Assembly: GCF_016862955.1 (NCBI RefSeq)
Contig: NZ_BONY01000007.1
Coordinates: 1 to 64,000 of the forward strand
Direction: 5' to 3'
From: Rhizocola hellebori
GTDB taxonomy: Bacteria > Actinomycetota > Actinomycetes > Mycobacteriales > Micromonosporaceae
DNA length: 64,000 nt
In this document: positions 59,440 to 64,000 of the stretch, in pieces
How the letters are laid out: each line of letters starts with the position of its first letter
How positions within the stretch are numbered: position 1 is the stretch's first letter
The notes under the pieces: generated by a model
Told to the model about the DNA's origin: nothing
The model's input: only the letters and a program-made list of their open reading frames with translations
Database searches by the model: none
Made by a program: the position numbers and the translations under genes

Positions 59440-59751
59440 CTAAGATGCTGTGTCCAAAGTGGCCAGACGTGCCCTTCTCGTGGTGCGAGCCGTCAGCCGA
59501 TGCGTGGCCATGCTTTCGCGCTGCGCCGACCGCTGACGGGGGAGGGCAGCCGGCTCCTGGCTCTCGATCGGTCGTCTCTCGAATAGGCGCACGATCTCCT
59601 CCACATGACCATTGGTGAAGCGGTAGCTGCCACCGATGAAGCTGTAGGGGATACGGCGCTTGCGTGCCTGTTCCTTCACCCACCACTCGGAGCAGCCAAG
59701 CATCCGTGCCACATCGGCGGCGCAGTGAAGCATCAAGCTGGGCCGGTCCAT
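59440..59751 (-). CDS. xis: Excisionase-like helix-turn-helix protein
   Basis: A 103-residue MerR-like HTH protein. HCAADVARMLGCSEWWVKEQARKRRIPYSF and GGSYRFTNGHVEEIVRLFE form the wing and helices typical of AICE excisionases. The tail is basic. ATG 59751 follows AGGAAGGAG. It lies between int and repSA, the standard position of xis, and is expected to direct Int toward excision. Confidence 0.88.
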   Translation of the reverse strand: MDRPSLMLHCAADVARMLGCSEWWVKEQARKRRIPYSFIGGSYRFTNGHVEEIVRLFERRPIESQEPAALPRQRSAQRESMATHRLTARTTRRARLATLDTAS

Positions 59752-59807
59752 AGGTTGCTGCTCCTTCCTGGGGACGGGTGTCAAGCTGGGGTTGACAGCG
59801 TTCTTGC

Positions 59808-61634
59808 TCAAATGGGTTGGGCCAGTATCAGGTGACGGGCGAGTTGTTGATGTTCTCTGGCGAGCTCTGAGGAGGTTTGCGCGAGCATCGCGTCTGCGGT
59901 GGTGTGCCAGCCGATCCCGGCGAACGCCAGGGTGGAGATGACGAGGATGCTCTCCTCGCCGACGGTGTCCATGTCGGAGGCCACCGCAGCTGGTGTGGCC
60001 GGGTTTTGGGTGCGGCGGTATTCGGCACGCTGGCGGCGTTTGTGGGTGAAGGTGTGGCTGTAGCGGCGGGAGTGGGTGTAGAAGTGCCCGCCGAAGCCGA
60101 GCATGTGCGCCGCACGCCGTAGGCCGTGGAAGAAGGCGGGATCGTCGGGGCGGACCTTGTTCGGCGGCACCGTTGGCGCGGCGGGTGGCTGGTCGTAGTC
60201 GGGGTGGCAGACCTCGCAGCGGGTCATGGTGGTGCGGGTGCCGCAGTCCTCGCAGACATACGGGTCGGTCAGGCGTGGATCGGCCGGGCAGGTGGGGGGC
60301 GGGGTCAGTGGGCGGCCCAGGTTCCAGCAGGCGATGAGCAGTCTGCCGATGTGGGAGTTGAGGTCGGCGTAGCGGCCGATGGTGTGTTCGTTGAAGCGGC
60401 CGGTGTTCAGGCCTGCCGCTTCGGCGGCTTTGGTGGCGTACTTGGCCAGGTACATGGCCACATGCCGATCGGTGACAGTGCCGGTTCCCGACAGGGCGAT
60501 CGTGCGTACGTCGCCGCCTTTGTCGAACGGCCCCCACCTGATCAGCCAGCCTTCGGGCCGGTCTGGGTGCGGCGGTGTGGTGAACGAGATCTGTTGCGCC
60601 GCATGCTTTACCGCGTTGTGCAGGTCCTGGTCGTCGAACTGGGGTGGTGGCGGCACGATGGCGGTCGGGTCGAACGGTTTGACGCCGTCGAGGCGCAGCA
60701 GGGCGTGCAGGTGCACGACACCGCGGGCTTGGAACTCGGCGGCCTTTCCGCAGGACACCCGCACCGGTGCGGCCTTGACGAGTTTGCCCGTGGTGGGGTT
60801 GACGCCGAGGACGACGCGGGGAATGCCGCGTGCTTTGGCCGTTCTGGCCAGGTGGCGGTCGATGGCTTGTTTGGTACGCCGCCACAGCTCACCGGCGTAC
60901 CGGTTCCACACCACTTGCCCGTCGTGGTCGTAGCAGTCCAGGCACAGTGGCTTGCCCAGGCACCGGTCGGTGGCGGCGTGACGGGCGAAACAGAACTGGG
61001 CCTTGCCGTGCGCGCAGCGAGGGACGTCGCGGCGGGCGTGGCACGGTAGCGGTAGGCAGTCGCAGCGTTCACGGCTGGCGCAGGCGTGACGGCGTACCAC
61101 CCGGCTGTGCACGGCCCCGAACGAAGGTGCGGTCAGGGTGGCGAACACGGCATGGTGGGTGACCACATCGGCAGGGACACCGTCGCCCCCAGCCAACCCG
61201 ACCAGGACCAGCTGATAGGCGTCGCGCTGGTACACCTTTGAACACGCCGGGCACACTGAGGCGCGGCGGTTGCCGCAGGCTTTGTAAATGGCCCCGTCGG
61301 GCATGGATTCGGTGTGCCGGACCCCGGTGATGGTGGCGCTGTCGCCGGTCTTGACGACGTTGACGATGGAGCCCTGCAGCCGGACCGGCCGTGCGCATTT
61401 GGATGCCGCTTTGACATGGTCGAGCCAGGCGGGAAAGTCTTCGCGGGCGGCGCGGGCCAGGGCCTGCCGGTCGGGGTCTAGGGATCGGGTGAGCCGGTCG
61501 AGGGTGGCCTGGTCGGGGCGGGACAGGTGGTGGCTGGTTGACACGTACGTGTCAGAGTGGGTGTTCGCGGCGTAGGGGGCCGTGCCCGAAGCTGATGCTT
61601 CGGGCGCGACTCGGTGCGTCGGAACGTTGCTCAT
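59808..61634 (-). CDS. repSA: RepSA-family replication initiator
   Basis: A 608-residue protein of the RepSA family that starts rolling-circle-type replication of AICEs after excision. Signatures are GNRRASVCPACSKVYQRDAYQLV, the His-rich motif RGVVHLHALLRLDG (HUH-like metal site), YLAKYATKAAEAAG, and zinc-type Cys clusters (CEDCGTRTTMTRCEVC). ATG 61634 overlaps the upstream stop (TGATG). The double-strand origin should lie in or near this gene, but I cannot place it. Confidence 0.9.
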   Translation of the reverse strand: MSNVPTHRVAPEASASGTAPYAANTHSDTYVSTSHHLSRPDQATLDRLTRSLDPDRQALARAAREDFPAWLDHVKAASKCARPVRLQGSIVNVVKTGDSATITGVRHTESMPDGAIYKACGNRRASVCPACSKVYQRDAYQLVLVGLAGGDGVPADVVTHHAVFATLTAPSFGAVHSRVVRRHACASRERCDCLPLPCHARRDVPRCAHGKAQFCFARHAATDRCLGKPLCLDCYDHDGQVVWNRYAGELWRRTKQAIDRHLARTAKARGIPRVVLGVNPTTGKLVKAAPVRVSCGKAAEFQARGVVHLHALLRLDGVKPFDPTAIVPPPPQFDDQDLHNAVKHAAQQISFTTPPHPDRPEGWLIRWGPFDKGGDVRTIALSGTGTVTDRHVAMYLAKYATKAAEAAGLNTGRFNEHTIGRYADLNSHIGRLLIACWNLGRPLTPPPTCPADPRLTDPYVCEDCGTRTTMTRCEVCHPDYDQPPAAPTVPPNKVRPDDPAFFHGLRRAAHMLGFGGHFYTHSRRYSHTFTHKRRQRAEYRRTQNPATPAAVASDMDTVGEESILVISTLAFAGIGWHTTADAMLAQTSSELAREHQQLARHLILAQPI

Positions 61635-62743
61635 CACGCGTTCACCGGGCGGCCGTTGACCGTCTGGGGCGTGTCTGGTGTGTCGTCGATCTGGGCCAGC
61701 AGGGTGGTGGCCTGTTCGCGGGTCAGCCTGGTGTCGCGCATGCGCACTTGCAGCTGCCCGGCGGTGATGCGGGTGCCGTACTGGGCCTGGTACTCGGCGG
61801 CGATCTGGGTGGCACGGGCCAGCACGGCCGGGTTGGCCAACGGCAAGACCAGCTGAACAGCGTCCTTCGCGACGGCCTGAGGGCCTATGGAGGAGGGTGT
61901 CAGCGGTGTTGCCGAGACCTTCGGTGGGCTGGTCGGCGACGGGATCGCAGACGGGACAAGACTTTCAGGCATTGCATCGGCCGAGCGGTGCGGTGGCTGC
62001 TGCTTCGGGGTGATCCGGTCGGCTACCTGTGCCGGAGTCGGAATCGACACCATCTCGGCTTCGGCCGGCATGGGTGCCGGGCGGGCCGGGATGAGGGTGG
62101 CAGGGACAGGGACCTTAGTCGGGGCAGGGACGGTAGCAGGGGCAGGGACGGTAGTCGGTGCAGGCAGGTCGGTTGGGGCTGGGGATGTGGTTGGTGTGGT
62201 GGTGGTGGTTTCGTTGATGGCTTGGCGGATCTGGCCGATGGTGGAGATGAGGCCAGCTACCCGTGACGGCTTAGGTGCGGCCGGTTGGTTGGTGTTGGTG
62301 TTGTGGGATTCCCGGCGGATGAGGGCACGCATGTGGATTGCGAGCCCGGCCAGGGCGGGTGGGAACGCGCCGACCAGAGCGGCAAGCCAGATCTGCCATT
62401 CCTCGGTGGCGTTGGACATGGTCATGAGCAGGTGGTACAGCGACTGTGCCGCTATGCCGATTCCTGCGGCGATGTAGGTGTTGTACTTGGCGAAGTTGGC
62501 CACCCGCGCTGGTACTGGTGACATCCACAGGGTGAGTGCCACCACGACGTAGCCGTCTACACAGATCGGCATCAGCCACGCCATAGCGAAGGTGAAATCG
62601 GGAAAGACGATGGTGCGGGTGAACCCGGCGATCTCTGCCAACGCGATCCAGGTGTCGGCGGACAGAGCAAATGAGGCACCTAGCACCGCCCAGGATCCGA
62701 ACAGTGACAGCAGCGGTTCGCCGTTGCGGCGGTTACGTGTCAT
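61634..62743 (-). CDS. DUF2637 AICE membrane protein with long Pro/Thr/Ala linker
   Basis: A 369-residue protein. Residues about 10-150 contain four hydrophobic helices (LFGSWAVLGASFALSADTWI, FAMAWLMPICVDGYVVVALT, YIAAGIGIAAQSLYHLLMTM, IWLAALVGAFPPALAGLAIH), matching DUF2637. A roughly 150-residue Pro/Thr/Ala-rich linker follows. The end (ATQIAAEYQAQYGTRITAGQ, LTREQATTLLAQ) looks like a DNA-binding or HTH-type domain. DUF2637 proteins are regular AICE components, perhaps in spread or transfer. ATG 62743 overlaps the upstream stop. Confidence 0.82.
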   Translation of the reverse strand: MTRNRRNGEPLLSLFGSWAVLGASFALSADTWIALAEIAGFTRTIVFPDFTFAMAWLMPICVDGYVVVALTLWMSPVPARVANFAKYNTYIAAGIGIAAQSLYHLLMTMSNATEEWQIWLAALVGAFPPALAGLAIHMRALIRRESHNTNTNQPAAPKPSRVAGLISTIGQIRQAINETTTTTPTTSPAPTDLPAPTTVPAPATVPAPTKVPVPATLIPARPAPMPAEAEMVSIPTPAQVADRITPKQQPPHRSADAMPESLVPSAIPSPTSPPKVSATPLTPSSIGPQAVAKDAVQLVLPLANPAVLARATQIAAEYQAQYGTRITAGQLQVRMRDTRLTREQATTLLAQIDDTPDTPQTVNGRPVNA

Positions 62744-63192
62744 CACATCCACCGCCTGCCTTGCAGGTAGTGGTCGTCAGGGGTTTCCCGGGTGTACCAG
62801 CTGTAGCAGATGACACACCGGTAGCGGGTGACGACATCAGCCGTATCGTCGTGGTCGCTTTCCATCGTGTTGCCGCAGCACCACGGGCCGTTCTCCAGTA
62901 GCGAAGCCCAGTGGGAGGCGTAGGCGGTGACCAGACCTTCGATCACGTCCACGACGGTGTTGGAGGTTTCCGTCGAGCAGATCCGCAGACGGCTCATCCT
63001 GTCGTGGGAGGGGGAGGCGAAACGCACCTCGATACCGGCCGCGTCGAAGCGGGCCTGAACACAGGACACGGTGATAACGACATCGTCGTTCATGCGTAGG
63101 TCGTCGCCAACCTGGTGCGCGGCCAGAGTTTCGTAGACCGTGTCAGCTTGGGCGTACGGATACCAGTTGGGAACCTGCAGAGATGTGGTCAT
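62743..63192 (-). CDS. AICE hypothetical protein with C-terminal Cys/Zn-ribbon-like motif
   Basis: A 149-residue protein of unknown function. The N-terminal two thirds are mixed alpha/beta (VPNWYPYAQADTVYETLAAH, LRMNDDVVITVSCVQARFDA). The C-terminus has WCCGN, then RYRCVICYSWY, two CC/CxxC pairs that probably bind zinc. AAAGGA precedes ATG 63192. It lies 5 bp behind the HTH gene and its stop shares a base with the DUF2637 start, so the AICE genes are translationally linked. Confidence 0.72.
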   Translation of the reverse strand: MTTSLQVPNWYPYAQADTVYETLAAHQVGDDLRMNDDVVITVSCVQARFDAAGIEVRFASPSHDRMSRLRICSTETSNTVVDVIEGLVTAYASHWASLLENGPWCCGNTMESDHDDTADVVTRYRCVICYSWYTRETPDDHYLQGRRWM

Positions 63193-63197
63193 GGCTG

Positions 63198-63884
63198 TCA
63201 GTCCTTTCCGTTGAGTACGAACAGGGTTGGTGCTGTGTGGGCAGGACTGGCAGCGGGTCGGGCCGACTGCACAGCTTTGGCCACACGGGTTGTGCCGTTG
63301 GTGTGTGTGGTTTTGCCGTGCAGTTCGGCGATCAGGTCGGGGGTGAGCCGTTGCTTCACTGCTGCCGGGTCTTCCTTGTAGCGTTTGCGTAGCAGCGGGC
63401 GGACAACGGCCATCGATGGGCACGCCGATTCCTTGGCACTGAAGCGGAAGCCGCATCCCGGGCAGCTGGCAGCTGGCGGGATACCAGGGTGATGGTCGGC
63501 GAACACGGCCGCCAGAACAGGAACCGTCACACTCAGACCGGCCTTGATCAGCCTTAGGTCCAAGGTGTGGCGTTCGGCACGATCGCCGTAACGCTGCTGT
63601 GCCGCCTGACGGCTGACACCCAGCGCCTCACCGATCGCGTCCCATGAATACGGGACCTTACGAAGACCTACCACCGCCAACGTGGTGACGGCTTCGGCCT
63701 CAGCGGCTAGCGATGCCATGATGCGCAGCGCTTCCACGTCACCGGCAGCCACCCGGGCCGCATAGGCCCTGAGGATGCGGCGGGTGAACGCGTCGAACTC
63801 CTGATTGGACTTGTCGCGCTTAGGATGCTTACGCACCAGCGGACGCGCAGTCCTTGTGGCCGGGACGGCCGGGTCGATGGTCAT
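63198..63884 (-). CDS. AICE HTH/Zn-finger protein
   Basis: A 228-residue protein. A central sigma-like or Xre-like HTH is SWDAIGEALGVSRQAAQQRY (about 80-99). A C4-type finger follows near the C-terminal third (CPGCGFRFSAKESAC). It may be a regulator of the element. ATG 63884 overlaps the stop of the upstream gene (ATGA). The left half is Lys/Arg-rich at the N-terminus. Confidence 0.75.
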   Translation of the reverse strand: MTIDPAVPATRTARPLVRKHPKRDKSNQEFDAFTRRILRAYAARVAAGDVEALRIMASLAAEAEAVTTLAVVGLRKVPYSWDAIGEALGVSRQAAQQRYGDRAERHTLDLRLIKAGLSVTVPVLAAVFADHHPGIPPAASCPGCGFRFSAKESACPSMAVVRPLLRKRYKEDPAAVKQRLTPDLIAELHGKTTHTNGTTRVAKAVQSARPAASPAHTAPTLFVLNGKD

Positions 63885-64000
63885 GACTCACCACCGTCGG
63901 AGTTGTCGGCGGTGAACGGTGTGTCGCAGACGCCACAGTCGATCGGCCCCAGGTCGAAAACCTTGCGGGACAGCCGAATCTTGCGTCCGCAGTCGCACGT
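63881..64000 (-). CDS. Partial AICE zinc-ribbon protein, 5' end outside the window
   Basis: The reading frame is open across the whole 120 bp to the window edge. The visible C-terminal 39 residues are CDCGRKIRLSRK, then GPIDCGVCDTPFTADN, two Cys pairs forming a zinc ribbon of the C-x-C/C-x2-C type. The stop TGA overlaps the start of the HTH gene (ATGA). It is likely a small AICE-encoded regulator or RNA-polymerase-binding-type protein. Confidence 0.7.
   Translation of the reverse strand, partial: TCDCGRKIRLSRKVFDLGPIDCGVCDTPFTADNSDGGES

Larger units (their letters stand above)
57807..64000. mobile_element. Actinomycete integrative and conjugative element (AICE) at tRNA-Pro, left end
   Basis: Gene order int, xis, repSA, DUF2637 protein and small Zn-ribbon and HTH genes beside a tRNA-Pro 3' end is the core of an AICE of the pSAM2 type. 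The left attachment site should be within the 3' half of the tRNA. The right end, and any FtsK-like traB, lie outside the window. The whole visible part reads leftward. Confidence 0.88.

Overview
The window is GC-rich actinobacterial chromosome. The signs are tightly packed genes, frequent GTG and TTG starts, F420/deazaflavin-dependent enzymes, an ergothioneine-type glutamate-cysteine ligase, actinobacterial LexA and IdeR boxes, a SigE-family sigma factor, and at the right edge an element with the RepSA/Int/Xis core of actinomycete integrative and conjugative elements (AICEs). The genus cannot be fixed from the sequence. The left edge cuts scpB and the right edge cuts the AICE.

1-22.5 kb is mostly core genome: scpB and an RluB-type pseudouridine synthase, a DUF3516 Ski2-like helicase, a P450, an egtA-like ligase, a truncated NB-ARC protein divergent from a secreted ricin-type lectin, a YbaK-type deacylase, an F420-type oxidoreductase, argS, cmk and der. 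A three-gene phenolic-lipid operon (type III PKS, ICMT-type methyltransferase, flavoprotein; SrsABC-like) follows der by 10 bp. Several small enzymes of resistance-type families follow.

22.6-38.4 kb is accessory and regulatory. It holds a SigE-family sigma factor coupled through a 29-codon ORF to a membrane-anchored protein, a secreted protein of three repeats, an ArsR regulator with a palindromic operator, imuA', three cofactor or peptidase enzymes, a MarR regulator, a barstar-like gene beside a truncated gene, imuB, a secreted FG-GAP protein, a LysE exporter, an S1-domain protein, a secreted amidase and an oxidoreductase.

38.4-57.6 kb begins with a complete ferric-siderophore uptake and reduction locus under an IdeR box. 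Divergent from it is dnaE2 with its own LexA-like box. imuA' (26.2 kb), imuB (31.0 kb) and dnaE2 (43.2 kb) together make the SOS mutasome, split over three loci that each carry a GAAC-N4-GTTC-type box beside the start. Then come a DUF6193 protein, a flavin monooxygenase, a 40-bp tandem repeat, a calerythrin-like EF-hand protein, an SRPBCC gene whose promoter shares the ArsR operator of the 25.8-kb locus, a PAP2 phosphatase, a thioesterase, a threonine synthase, a cytoplasmic HtrA-like protease and membrane proteins.

57.7-64 kb: tRNA-Pro(GGG) followed by an AICE on the minus strand. Its integrase carries a LacI-type helix-turn-helix inside the catalytic domain. Next are Xis, RepSA, a DUF2637 membrane protein and small Zn-ribbon/HTH genes joined by start-stop overlaps.

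Neighbouring convergent genes often overlap tail to tail, and several operons use ATGA or TTGA start-stop junctions.
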